Positions 17,554 to 25,157 of a DNA stretch of 47,587 nucleotides are shown here, piece after piece. Location of the stretch: NCBI GenBank assembly GCA_022561755.1, contig JADFQN010000006.1, forward strand, positions 1 through 47,587, written 5' to 3'. Numbering within the stretch: position 1 is the first letter of the stretch; every line of letters begins with the position of its first letter. The translations under genes were made by a program, and so were the position numbers. The notes beneath the pieces are model-generated. The model saw only the letters and a list, made by a program, of their open reading frames with translations. It did not search any database and was not told the origin of the DNA. This stretch comes from Bacteroidota bacterium (lineage in GTDB: Bacteria; Bacteroidota; Rhodothermia; Rhodothermales; Rubricoccaceae).

Positions 17554-17659
17554 AGGTGTGGCGGAGGTTGAGTGGTGTGAGTGAAGCATGAAAGCTAAGA
17601 AATTAGCAGGCTGGGGCGCAGGGGATTCTGAAGGGACTATCTGTAACCGGCCAATCCGG

Positions 17660-18154
17660 TTAAAGCACCTCAAATCGGTTCTCGTTACGGTTCTTGCGGA
17701 CCGCGTTCGGACTGAACACCTGTCCGTTCATCGTAACGTGAACTCCCGGTGGCAAGGTCTGAACGGCAGCCGCGGCAAACCCGATATTGAACTCGGCATC
17801 CGTGTTTTTAAACCGAGCCGGAGCGAGCGAGCCTACCAGAACGATGGTCTTGCCGGGATCGGGACCCAGACGCGCAGCCACCGCTTTGGCCGTTTCAACC
17901 ATGGTATCGGTGCCATGCGTAAGGATGATGCGATCGGCGCTGGAAGCGGCAATCCGCTCGGCGATGTGGTCGCGGTCGGCATCCGTCATATCCAGGCTGT
18001 CCTTCTGGGTGAGGACTTCGCAGCTGAAATCGAAACCAACCCTGGCCACTTGCATGATGTCAGCAATCTGCGGATCTCCTACGGCATATTCACTTTTCGC
18101 ATCGAAGTACACCTTGTCGATGGTGCCTCCGGCAGTGAATATCTGGATGTCCAT
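17660..18154 (-). CDS. Stand-alone asparaginase N-terminal domain protein
   Basis: A 164-residue protein corresponding only to the N-terminal half of type I/II asparaginases. MDIQIFTAGGTIDKVYF holds the first catalytic Thr, and ILTHGTDTMVETAK holds the second Thr-Asp pair; VLVGSLAPARF and the terminal GQVFSPNAVRKNRNENRFEV match the short asparaginase-domain proteins found in several phyla. The second domain of a normal ~330-residue asparaginase is absent. The 18155-18245 gap shows no such domain, so this is a short family rather than a fragment. Asparaginase activity is not assured: tetramer contacts and part of the active site usually come from the missing half. Confidence 0.85.
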   Translation of the reverse strand: MDIQIFTAGGTIDKVYFDAKSEYAVGDPQIADIMQVARVGFDFSCEVLTQKDSLDMTDADRDHIAERIAASSADRIILTHGTDTMVETAKAVAARLGPDPGKTIVLVGSLAPARFKNTDAEFNIGFAAAAVQTLPPGVHVTMNGQVFSPNAVRKNRNENRFEVL

Positions 18155-18245
18155 GCGGGTGGTTGGCGTACAAACGGGAGTGCGCCGAGTAAACTCCGCA
18201 TCTATGGTAGTTATTCCCAGCGCGTTCGCAGCATTCTTCCAGTTT

Positions 18246-18593
18246 TTACTGGCCGCGCCTCTCCGTCGATAGCTGATCGGCAGCGCGCTCGAAAAGTGCG
18301 ACAGCCGTTTCAGGATGGTCGGAATACTGTTCGAGGAGGGCGCTCAGTTCCAGAGAGTCGAGCCCGTGTGCCGCCAAAGCTTCGCTTCGTAGGCTTTCGG
18401 CCGATTCTCCGGTGACTTCGGCGCGGGCGTCGGCCAGGTGGAGGTCAATCAGGAGATCGGCATGAAGACTGTCCACCACCACGTCGTCCGACGGCGCCTC
18501 CTCGCCCGAGCAGCCACCGCACAGCATGAGCACGCACAGTGCCGGCAGGATGACGTATTTCAACAGCCTCCTAGGTGGATTCCAACAAGGCAT
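18246..18593 (-). CDS. Putative lipoprotein, DUF4296-like
   Basis: About 115 residues. A basic, hydrophobic signal (RRLLKYVILPALCVLMLC) ends in a lipobox-like LCGGC. The mature part contains LLIDLHLADARAEV and SALLEQYSDHPETAVALFER, resembling DUF4296, a small Bacteroidota lipoprotein family of unknown function. The ATG at 18593 overlaps the end of the AtuA-like gene by 23 bp. The first codons (PRRLLKYVILP) are encoded by an end of the dispersed inverted-repeat element, so the signal peptide start seems derived from that element. A TTG at the LLKYV position would be the start without it. Family call moderate, coding status good. Confidence 0.65.
   Translation of the reverse strand: MPCWNPPRRLLKYVILPALCVLMLCGGCSGEEAPSDDVVVDSLHADLLIDLHLADARAEVTGESAESLRSEALAAHGLDSLELSALLEQYSDHPETAVALFERAADQLSTERRGQ
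18541..18574. repeat. End of a MITE-like element inside the lipoprotein gene start
   Basis: On the minus strand this reads CCTAGGAGGCTGTTGAAATA then CGTCATCCTGCC. It matches the end of element C5 (24933-25021) at about 27 of 30 positions, including the internal CGTCATCCTGCC. No second terminal repeat lies nearby, so this is a solo end. It supplies the TAG stop of the AtuA-like gene (18571-18573) and early codons of the lipoprotein. Confidence 0.65.
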
Positions 18594-18906
18594 CCGGCAC
18601 CTCCACTTCCATCCGCAAGAGATGCGCAGCGTACGTCTTTCCCTGGGCGTCGAGCTTCAGCGATACAGTGCCGCCGCCTCCGAGGGCCTCATGCAGCAGG
18701 AAGTTGAGCGCCGACAAGTTGGGGAGTTCGAACCGCTCCACCTCACCCTTTACCATAGGGCCGAAATGCTCCCGGACACGCTCCGTCGTAATCGATTCCC
18801 GGAGGAAATCGTAGTACGCCGGGTCGCGGGCGATGAGGCCCACGTTCACGGCGTCGCCCTTGTCACCGCTGCGCGCGTGGGCGATATCCAGAAGTTTCTT
18901 TTTCAT
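18571..18906 (-). CDS. AtuA-like ferredoxin-fold domain protein
   Basis: A 111-residue protein. MKKKLLDIAHARSGDKGDAV followed by NVGLIARDPAYYDFL is the conserved start of the small domain found at the C-terminus of AtuA (acyclic terpene utilisation) proteins and as separate subunits. RFELPNLSALNFLLHEALGG is its second conserved block. A separate N-terminal AtuA domain partner is not in this window. Function is unknown apart from a link to acyl/terpenoid catabolism in Pseudomonas. The stop codon TAG is formed by an inserted repeat end, so the last residues (DALLEST) may be altered. Confidence 0.82.
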   Translation of the reverse strand: MKKKLLDIAHARSGDKGDAVNVGLIARDPAYYDFLRESITTERVREHFGPMVKGEVERFELPNLSALNFLLHEALGGGGTVSLKLDAQGKTYAAHLLRMEVEVPDALLEST

Positions 18907-18935
18907 ACGTGGGCCGGTCTGCGTTGGATGAGAAA

Positions 18936-20039
18936 CTACTCCTCGGCCTCCACCTGTGCTGCTGTCCTGAACGTCCGTGCGATGACTTCGATCTGGCGGA
19001 GGAACTCGCGCTTCTGCCCACGAAAACGATGCTGCGGGGCGTATATCATCCCGAAAAAGATGTAGAGGCGCTGCTGCGCGGTGTCATAAAACGTGTAGCG
19101 GACGAACGGCCCACCCATGAGGTCCGCCGTCATGCGCCAGAGGCCGCGTGTTTGCATGGCCGCGCGGCCGCCGATCAGAACCGTGTCGGTGCGAATGGGG
19201 CGCCGCCGGTCGAGCGCGACGTACGCGGAGTCGTATTGGCCGCGGACGAACGTCTCGAGGGCTACGTCGGTTACGTGCTCCACATGGTTCGTGTCGATGA
19301 TCCCCGACGGCAGATCCTCGTAATACACGAAGAAATCGCGCCACGTATCGGAGAGCACCCGGCGGAGCCGAACGAAGTGGCCGGCATGGCCATCCACCAC
19401 CAGCGTGGTGTCATGCGAGAAGAAATAGTCGTGCTGCACGTTGACCGCGAAGCCGTGGGCGAGCAGCAAATCCTCTTCTATTCTGGATTGCCGGCCCCGG
19501 CCGAACATGTCGATCTTGGTGTACCGCAGGGCCTGCGCCGTGAACGCGGCGTGGAGCGTGTCGGCACGTGCAAGGATGGCCTCGGCCAGTGTGGCGTCGT
19601 CGGCAGCGGCTGCCATCACCACAATCTGGCCTCGGGCCCAGATGTCTTCGCGCGGGATGACGGAGGTGCCTCGCCCTTCCCGAATCATGGCCGCGCCCGA
19701 TGAATCTAGGCGTGCCGTCAGGAAGCGAGCCACGTCCGACGTGTCGTCCAGCGCCGCTGCAAAAATCAGGTTCTTGTTGGTCCGCAGGAAGCGGAAGGCT
19801 TCGTTGGTGAGGTCGTGCCGGGTGAGGCGGAAGTCGCCCAGGCCGCCTAGCGGAGGAGCGACCGATGCGCCAAGCGTAGCTCGGAGGGCATCGCCCACGG
19901 GTCCATCCCACGTAGCCGAATCCGCCACCACGATGATCTCGCCCGGGTCGCCGATGGCGTTCGGCTTAGGTGGCGCGGGGGCTTCGCAGGCCGCGAGGAG
20001 GAGGGCGGCAGCCAGTGCGAAGGCGGCGGGGCGGAGCAT
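18936..20039 (-). CDS. DUF4837 family lipoprotein
   Basis: A 367-residue lipoprotein. The signal MLRPAAFALAAALLLAACEA has a clean LAAC lipobox. The DUF4837 start follows: PKPNAIGDPGEIIVVADSAT and WDGPVGDALRATLG. Later conserved blocks include TNEAFRFLRTNKNLIFAA, IWARGQIVVMAAA and YDTAQQRLYIFFGMIYAP. The family is almost confined to Bacteroidota and has no known role. The gene sits 29 bp upstream of the AtuA-like gene on the same strand, so they may share a transcript. Its own upstream region is filled by element C1. Confidence 0.87.
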   Translation of the reverse strand: MLRPAAFALAAALLLAACEAPAPPKPNAIGDPGEIIVVADSATWDGPVGDALRATLGASVAPPLGGLGDFRLTRHDLTNEAFRFLRTNKNLIFAAALDDTSDVARFLTARLDSSGAAMIREGRGTSVIPREDIWARGQIVVMAAAADDATLAEAILARADTLHAAFTAQALRYTKIDMFGRGRQSRIEEDLLLAHGFAVNVQHDYFFSHDTTLVVDGHAGHFVRLRRVLSDTWRDFFVYYEDLPSGIIDTNHVEHVTDVALETFVRGQYDSAYVALDRRRPIRTDTVLIGGRAAMQTRGLWRMTADLMGGPFVRYTFYDTAQQRLYIFFGMIYAPQHRFRGQKREFLRQIEVIARTFRTAAQVEAEE

Positions 20040-20081
20040 GAGCGATCCGGGATGGATTGGAGGCAGGGCGTAAGATCGTCT

Positions 20082-20247
20082 CTAGGAGGCTGTTGAAATA
20101 TTACGCCGTAAGCGAGGCGCGCGAATCTTGGCCGAGATCGAGGCGCGAAATCGCAGGCGAATCGGTGATTCGTTGAGTATTTCGCAACACAGATATCGGG
20201 CAAGAGGCGCCGCCGCAGGTAGGTGGAGTTTTTCGACAGCCTCCTAG
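20082..20247. mobile_element. MITE-like element C1 (166 bp)
   Basis: The left end CTAGGAGGCTGTTGAAA (20082) and right end TTTCGACAGCCTCCTAG (to 20247) are inverted repeats differing at one base. The interior carries GGCGCGCGAATCTTGG and GGCGCGAAATCGCAGG repeats and, near the right end, GAGGCGCCGCCGCAGG, which is shared with C5 (24933-25021). No ORF of note. The flanking CTAG/CTAG could be target-site or terminus sequence. Confidence 0.75.
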
Positions 20248-20293
20248 CAAAGAGTACGCTACGTCCGCGAAGTTGCTCTGGGCACTTCTGTAT

Positions 20294-20541
20294 GAGGCTT
20301 TTGAAAAAGTGCGGGGCCAAACCCTCCGACTCGCAAACTCGGCACCTCCCTTAAAAAGGGAGGAGTCTAATAGCTCCCCTCCTGGACAGGGCAACGCGAT
20401 GTGTTGCTGCGGAGGGGCGAGGGAGGAAAACTGGGCGGGGGAGGTCGGACGGATTGGCTGGGAGCCTGCAAAAGAAATACTGGGGCAAGTGATCCTCAAC
20501 CGAGAGCACGCCGCAGGTAAGACGAGTTTTTCAATAGCCTC
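20294..20541. mobile_element. Composite element C2: TIR element carrying a GC-rich repeat module
   Basis: The outer ends GAGGCTTTTGAAAAAG (20294) and GTTTTTCAATAGCCTC (to 20541) are imperfect inverted repeats of the C family. Inside, 20321-20360 is the ACCCTCCG...CTCGGCACCTCCC module and 20449-20465 is an exact copy of the 17-mer at 1537-1553. Next to the right end is CGCCGCAGGTAAGAC, the C-family internal motif. The module therefore appears inserted in, or transduced by, the TIR element. Confidence 0.6.
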
Positions 20542-20552
20542 TGAACGGGCTG

Positions 20553-21140
20553 TCAGGAGGCCTGAACGGAGGGCCTGCAAGATCGCACCCAGTTGGCCAC
20601 GATTTTCGGACCTTCCGTGGAAAGGAGGCTTTCCGGATGGAACTGGACGCCTTCGATAGGGTGCGCACGATGACGCAGCCCCATGATGACGCCGTCGGGC
20701 GTCTCGGCCGAGATCTCTAGCGTGTCCGGCAGAAAGGTCCGATCTACCACGAGAGAGTGGTAGCGAGTGGCCGTGAAGTCTTGCTCCACGCCCTCAAAGA
20801 TCGTTTTTCCGTCGTGGTGAATGCTGCTCGTCTTCCCGTGCATTAATGTGGGGGCCTGAATAATCCGCCCGCCGAACGCCTCGCCGATGGCTTGATGCCC
20901 AAGGCATACGCCAAGAATGGGGACCGATGAACCCAGTCTGCGGATGACGGCTTCGCTTATTCCCGCGTCAGCCGGGCGGCCGGGCCCGGGGGAGAGCAGG
21001 ATACCGGCTGGGGCCATTTCGACGATGCTTTCCACCGGGACGGCGTCGTTCCGAACCACTTCATAGGCGCTCGTCTCTGCCTCCACCAGATGGACGAGGT
21101 TGTACGTAAACGAGTCGTAGTTGTCGATGATGAGGATCAT
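20553..21140 (-). CDS. Anthranilate/aminodeoxychorismate synthase glutamine amidotransferase subunit
   Basis: A 195-residue class I glutamine amidotransferase that releases ammonia from glutamine for the chorismate-using partner (TrpE or PabB). MILIIDNYDSFTYNLVHLVE is the TrpG/PabA start. The nucleophile elbow is GVCLGHQAIGEAFGG with catalytic Cys near residue 80, and His/Glu are in GVQFHPESLLSTEG. ATRYHSLVV is the conserved TRYHSL motif. The partner subunit is not in the window, so TrpG cannot be separated from PabA. The last residues (SCRPSVQAS) extend into the edge of element C2, suggesting the original stop was displaced. Confidence 0.92.
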   Translation of the reverse strand: MILIIDNYDSFTYNLVHLVEAETSAYEVVRNDAVPVESIVEMAPAGILLSPGPGRPADAGISEAVIRRLGSSVPILGVCLGHQAIGEAFGGRIIQAPTLMHGKTSSIHHDGKTIFEGVEQDFTATRYHSLVVDRTFLPDTLEISAETPDGVIMGLRHRAHPIEGVQFHPESLLSTEGPKIVANWVRSCRPSVQAS

Positions 21141-21592
21141 GAATCGACGAGCCAGGCCTTAGTGGATAGTGGGTCGCTGCTCATAGCGAGGCACCTTCGG
21201 CGACGCCTCCAAACTACTTCTCGGGTAGCCTGGCAACGGGGAGCGAGGACTTCTACCATACGGGCGGAGTTACGCGCGTTTACCTGATACCTTCCAACCC
21301 ACGCACAAGGAAAGGGAGAGAGGGCAGTTCTGAATGCTGAAGGTTGAACGCTGAATGGTGTTGCGGAAGACAACGGTCAATAGCCAGTGGTCAGTAGTCG
21401 ATTTGCCGAAATCCGGAATCGACGATCCGAAATCGGCGATCCGGAATCCAAAGACTTCCAAACCCCCGCACGCCCAAACGCCCACACTCAAACCCTTTCC
21501 TCTTTTCCCCTCACTCTTTTCCCTTCACCCTTCGCCTCGCTCCCTTTCGCCCAGCAGCGCCCGTAACTTGCGCGCCCACTTGAAACCCCGCC
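21141..21592. other. Intergenic region with low-complexity sequence upstream of ribH
   Basis: 452 bp between the divergent amidotransferase and ribH genes. No gene is supported. From about 21330 it consists of degenerate short words: GAATGCTGAAGGTTGAACGC, then GATCCGAAATCGG/GATCCGGAATCC variants, then C/T-rich CTTTTCCCCTCAC. I see no clear promoter or FMN riboswitch. The same word types recur at 24.6, 29.9, 32.2 and 33.6 kb. Confidence 0.55.
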
Positions 21593-22066
21593 ATGCCCGT
21601 ATTTGAAGGGACGCTCGTTGCTCCTCCGGATGCACGTTTTGCAATTGTTGCCAGCCGGTTCAACGAGATGATTACGCAACGGCTTCTCAATGGCGCACAG
21701 GCGGCGCTGGCTCAGCACGGCGTGGCCGAAGAAGCCGTAGACGTGGCTTGGTGCCCGGGTGCTTTTGAGATTCCCGTCGTCGCCAAAACGATGGCCGAAA
21801 CCGGGCGGTACGACGCAGTGGTATGTCTCGGAGCCGTCGTGCGGGGCGCAACGCCTCACTTCGACTATATATCAGGAGGTGTGGCCGGCGGAATCCAGCA
21901 GGTGATGCTTGATACGGGCGTGCCGGTACTGTTTGGCGTACTCACGGTGGACACCATTGAGCAAGCCATTGAGCGCGCCGGCGCGGAAGCAGGTAACAAA
22001 GGAGCCGAAGCGGCCTCCGGGGCCGTAGAAATGGCTAACCTCCTGCGCCAACTTCGCGTAGATTAG
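21593..22066 (+). CDS. ribH: 6,7-dimethyl-8-ribityllumazine synthase
   Basis: A 157-residue enzyme of riboflavin synthesis, joining the ribityl-aminopyrimidine and dihydroxybutanone phosphate. [20 protein letters not shown] is the substrate-binding start, [16 protein letters not shown] and [16 protein letters not shown] follow; the catalytic His is in [26 protein letters not shown] closes the pocket. Length is normal for the icosahedral/pentameric enzymes. Other rib genes are not nearby. Followed 72 bp later by the PorZ gene. Confidence 0.95.
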   Translation: MPVFEGTLVAPPDARFAIVASRFNEMITQRLLNGAQAALAQHGVAEEAVDVAWCPGAFEIPVVAKTMAETGRYDAVVCLGAVVRGATPHFDYISGGVAGGIQQVMLDTGVPVLFGVLTVDTIEQAIERAGAEAGNKGAEAASGAVEMANLLRQLRVD

Positions 22067-22138
22067 GCCTCGCAACGCACCCTCGAAAGCAGAGCACGAC
22101 CCGTTCGCTACGCCCAACACGTCCTCGAACCTCCGGAC

Positions 22139-24544
22139 ATGTCCATCCGGGCCTCTTGCGTTGTTATGCGAACATCCATGCTTTCACTCGTCCGATTTGT
22201 TTCGAGAGCCGGGCTCCTCGGTTGTGCTTTCGGCGGCTCCCTCGTGCTCTTGGCGGGCAATGTGGTTGCGCAGCCCGGAACTTGGCGAGCGTACTCGTCT
22301 CTCCAGGCAATCCGGGATCTGGATACATCTGCAGACGCCGTCTGGGCGGCCACATCCGGCGGTGTTTATTCCTACCAGGTAGCTACTGGGGAGATCAAGA
22401 AGTATACGCCGGTAGAGGGGTTGTATGGCGTGGACATCATGGCGCTGGCTTACGATGAGCGCCGAAACGCGGTGTGGATCGGATATCGCGGGGGAGTCCT
22501 CGATCGGATAGATATTGAATCCGGCGCCGTAGCAACGTTCTTCGACATTGCCCGTGCCGATCAGTTTGTCGATCGGACCATCAACCGTCTGCGGATTTTG
22601 GGCGACTCCCTTTATGTAGCAACGGCGTTCGGGGTTGTGGTGTTCGACGCCGTTCGCAACGAAGTAAGGGATACGTATTCCCGGTTCGGCGTCCTCGACC
22701 CGGCCATCTCGGTCGGCGATGTTTTGATCGCTCCGCTGCCGGAAGGAACAGCCGGATTATGGGTGGCAACCGAAGGGGGGGTGGTTCGTGCGCCGCTCGA
22801 TAGCCCCAACCTACAGCAAGCGTCGTCATGGTCGGTGGATGATCTTGGACCGACCGAAGTAACCGGGTTGGCATTTTTTGAAGACAAGATCCATGCGTGT
22901 TCCGACGATACGTTCGTCCGGCAACCCGATGGAACCTGGAACTCTGTGTTTTTTACGTCGCGCCAGTTCGTTGAGCTTCTTCCCGAGGAAGAGAGGCTTT
23001 TTGGAGTAGCTCAGTTCTCGCTGCATCGATTTGAGCCAGGACTTGGGCGTACGCTATATCAGATTCAAGGACACGGGCACCTGACAGCGGCGACTATCGG
23101 ACATGACGGTAGTATTTGGGTTGGTGATGCAACCGGTGGACTTGCCCGCTTGCCGACGCTCGGTGCCGAGACAGGTAATGTGGATATTGAACCAGCCCAG
23201 CTAGTCATCCCATCAGGGCCTCTGCTGAATGTGGTGGGTGGGCTCACCGTTGCACCTGACGGGGCTCTCTGGGTATCTCACGAGCGTCCGAGTGGGTTCG
23301 GGTTTACCGGAATAAGCAAGCTAACCGACACGGGTTGGACGCTTTATTCGGGTGACGAACCATCCCTCGATATCGCCGCCCAAGGCTATGAGAGCGCGCA
23401 CATAACCGCCGACGGCACGTTCTACGCAGCATCGTTCGGCGATGGCCTGACGGAGATCAGACCCGACGGAACGGTGACGACATACCGCTCCGACAATTCC
23501 ACGCTTGGCCCCGTTGCAGGAAGCAGTAACCCTGACTTCATCGTCGTTGTTGATGCCGTTTCTGACGACGAAGGAAGGCTCTGGGTCACCAACTTTGGGG
23601 CTGCGTTCCCCCTGCATGTTCGCAGCCCGGATGGAACCTGGACGGCTCTTTCCCATCCTTCCGGAGCTCCCACTTCGGTGAGGTTCGGCCGAATCATCCT
23701 CGATGTCTTTGGGCAGAAGTGGATATCGGGGTTGTCTTCCACCACGTCTGGAGGACGCGGGCTGCTCGGTGTTTCAACCGGCCCCGACCCGCTGCTTTCT
23801 TCCGACGATCAGGCCATTCACATCGATGCGGTAGGCGTTGCAGGAACGGGCCTCCCTCACGAGAAAGTTAACGCGATGGCGTTCGATAGCGAGGACCAGC
23901 TCTGGCTTGGCACAGACCGCGGCCTTGCTACCATCTTCTCGGTCGGCTCTGCGTTCGGCGGCGATCCTTCGCTCCTTCAACCACAGTGGGCACGGACCGC
24001 CGACGGTACGTCGTTTCTTCTCCGCGATCTGGACATAGCCGATATTGCCGTCGACCCGGCCGACCAGAAATGGATTGCCTCGTCCACCGGCGCCTGGTTG
24101 CTCAATGCTGCCGGCGATGAAGTCCTCCTGCACTTTACGCAGGAGAACTCACCCCTCTTTTCTGATAACGTGGTGGCTGTTGCGATCGACGAGGAGAGTG
24201 GGCGCGTCTACTTCGCCACCGATGTGGGTCTGCTCAGTTACGACGGCGAGGCCACCGCAGCCGTTTCCGAAGTTCAGGATCTCGACGTAGCGCCCAGCCC
24301 GTACCGGCCGGACGTACACACACGCGGCGTGCTGATCTCCGGCCTCGTGGAGCAAACCGACATTCGCATCATCACGCTGGACGGGCAGGTCGTGGCCTCG
24401 CTGGAAGGTCGCGGCGGGTCGATCCGGTGGGATGGGCGCGATAGTCGCACCGGCGAGCTCGTTTCGTCCGGCGTGTACATCGTTGCAGCCATTGCCGCCG
24501 ACGGACGAGGAACCGCGCACGGCAAGATTGCTGTGATCCGGTAG
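22139..24544 (+). CDS. porZ: PorZ-type beta-propeller protein of the type IX secretion system
   Basis: An 801-residue secreted protein. After a signal region (GLLGCAFGGSLVLLAGNVVA, cleaved near AQPG) comes the PorZ N-terminal propeller: TWRAYSSLQAIRDL, VWAATSGGVYSYQVATGEI and DSLYVATAFGVVVFDAVRNE. These W-x-x-T-x-x-G-V-x-x-Y repeats are two-component-regulator-like propeller blades, in two sets to about residue 700. The last 90 residues are a sorting-domain-like beta sandwich with VAPSPYRPD, WDGRDSRTGELVSSGVYIVA and AHGKIAVIR. In known systems PorZ presents anionic LPS to the PorU sortase at the surface. ATG at 22139 is the longest start; ATGs at 22166 and 22178 would give a tighter signal peptide. 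It matches the sorting-tail proteins found elsewhere in this window. Confidence 0.82.
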   Translation: MSIRASCVVMRTSMLSLVRFVSRAGLLGCAFGGSLVLLAGNVVAQPGTWRAYSSLQAIRDLDTSADAVWAATSGGVYSYQVATGEIKKYTPVEGLYGVDIMALAYDERRNAVWIGYRGGVLDRIDIESGAVATFFDIARADQFVDRTINRLRILGDSLYVATAFGVVVFDAVRNEVRDTYSRFGVLDPAISVGDVLIAPLPEGTAGLWVATEGGVVRAPLDSPNLQQASSWSVDDLGPTEVTGLAFFEDKIHACSDDTFVRQPDGTWNSVFFTSRQFVELLPEEERLFGVAQFSLHRFEPGLGRTLYQIQGHGHLTAATIGHDGSIWVGDATGGLARLPTLGAETGNVDIEPAQLVIPSGPLLNVVGGLTVAPDGALWVSHERPSGFGFTGISKLTDTGWTLYSGDEPSLDIAAQGYESAHITADGTFYAASFGDGLTEIRPDGTVTTYRSDNSTLGPVAGSSNPDFIVVVDAVSDDEGRLWVTNFGAAFPLHVRSPDGTWTALSHPSGAPTSVRFGRIILDVFGQKWISGLSSTTSGGRGLLGVSTGPDPLLSSDDQAIHIDAVGVAGTGLPHEKVNAMAFDSEDQLWLGTDRGLATIFSVGSAFGGDPSLLQPQWARTADGTSFLLRDLDIADIAVDPADQKWIASSTGAWLLNAAGDEVLLHFTQENSPLFSDNVVAVAIDEESGRVYFATDVGLLSYDGEATAAVSEVQDLDVAPSPYRPDVHTRGVLISGLVEQTDIRIITLDGQVVASLEGRGGSIRWDGRDSRTGELVSSGVYIVAAIAADGRGTAHGKIAVIR

Positions 24545-24555
24545 CCGGCAGGCTC

Positions 24556-24618
24556 CTAGGAGTCTGTTGAAATACATTATCCGGCCTACGACGTAGCACG
24601 TAAGTCAACAGATTCTTT
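24556..24618. mobile_element. MITE-like element C3 (63 bp)
   Basis: CTAGGAGTCTGTTGAAAT on the left is matched by GTCAACAGATTCTT on the right. The interior has CCGGCCTACGACGTAGCACG. It begins 12 bp after the porZ stop and directly adjoins GGCAGGCTCC, another TIR-like end, so two ends abut here. Confidence 0.6.
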
Positions 24619-24715
24619 TGGAATTGTGAGTCTGAAGCACCAAGTTCCAAACTCCAAATCACAAAGAGCGCTTCATAAGACCGCTTGGAATCTGATATTT
24701 GGAATTTGGTACTTG

Positions 24716-24775
24716 GGAGGCTGTTGAACTATGTCACTCGGCGCGCGACAGAACAGGTAATTCAACAGCCTCCTG
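24716..24775. mobile_element. MITE-like element C4 (60 bp)
   Basis: GGAGGCTGTTGAA and TTCAACAGCCTCC are perfect 13-base inverted repeats separated by 34 bases containing CGGCGCGCGACAGAAC. Between C3 and C4 (24619-24715) the sequence is of the TTTGGAATTTGG / CCAAACTCCAAATC low-complexity type. This is the smallest copy and looks like TIRs with a minimal core. Confidence 0.7.
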
Positions 24776-24850
24776 GGTTCTCCACATTCTTCACCGGCAT
24801 TCGCGGGATCAGCCGGTTAGCGTTGCCGTAGATTAAGCGTCAGTATCTAT

Positions 24851-24925
24851 GGAGGCTGTAGCTCAGTTGGTTAGAGCGCCAGGTTGTGGTCCTGGAGGTC
24901 GTGGGTTCGATCCCCACCAGTCTCC
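24851..24925 (+). tRNA. tRNA-His (GTG)
   Basis: GGAGGCTG (24851-24858) pairs over eight bases with CAGTCTCC (24918-24925), giving the extra G-1:C73 pair diagnostic of tRNA-His. The anticodon stem is CCAGG/CCTGG with loop TTGTGGT, anticodon GTG at 24886-24888. The T arm GTGGG-TTCGATC-CCCAC is standard. CCA is not encoded (CAG follows). It lies between elements C4 and C5. Confidence 0.95.
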
Positions 24926-24932
24926 CAGCGTC

Positions 24933-25021
24933 CTAAGAGGCTGTTGAAATACGTGCTCTGTCGCAGAGACAGCCGAGAGGCGCCGTCGCAGGCAGGATGA
25001 CGCGTTTCAACAGCCTTCTAA
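24933..25021. mobile_element. MITE-like element C5 (89 bp) between two tRNA genes
   Basis: The left end CTAAGAGGCTGTTGAAAT and right end GTTTCAACAGCCTTCTAAG form the inverted termini. The interior has CTCTGTCGCAGAGACAG (a small hairpin) and GAGAGGCGCCGTCGCAGGC, the internal motif shared with C1. It starts 8 bp after tRNA-His and ends 12 bp before tRNA-Glu. Confidence 0.72.
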
Positions 25022-25033
25022 GACGCGAGGCAT

Positions 25034-25106
25034 GCCGCGTTCGTCTAGGGGTTTAGGACGCCGCCCTTTCACGGCGGTAACACGGGTTCAAATCCCGTAC
25101 GCGGTA
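25034..25106 (+). tRNA. tRNA-Glu (TTC)
   Basis: The acceptor GCCGCGT (25034-25040) pairs with ACGCGGT (25099-25105), the first pair being G-U, with discriminator A. The D arm TCGTCTAGGGGTTTAGGAC is typical of tRNA-Glu. The anticodon stem CCGCC/GGCGG surrounds loop CTTTCAC, anticodon TTC. The T arm ACGGG-TTCAAAT-CCCGT is normal. CCA is not encoded. Confidence 0.94.
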
Positions 25107-25109
25107 CAG

Positions 25110-25137
25110 GCCCCGCTCGCCAGTTGGTGAGCGGGGC
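25110..25137. terminator. Hairpin terminator after tRNA-Glu
   Basis: GCCCCGCTCGCC pairs with GGTGAGCGGGGC with one G-T position around an AGTT loop, followed by TTAACTGTT. It lies 3 bp after the tRNA and 20 bp from the converging dehydrogenase stop, so it can serve both. Confidence 0.75.
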
Positions 25138-25157
25138 TTAACTGTTGGATGCTCCCA

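Noticed and set aside
17660-18154. Asparaginase pseudogene truncated by deletion
   Set aside because: Stand-alone asparaginase N-domains of this length are a known separate group, and the end is clean with no residue of a second domain nearby.
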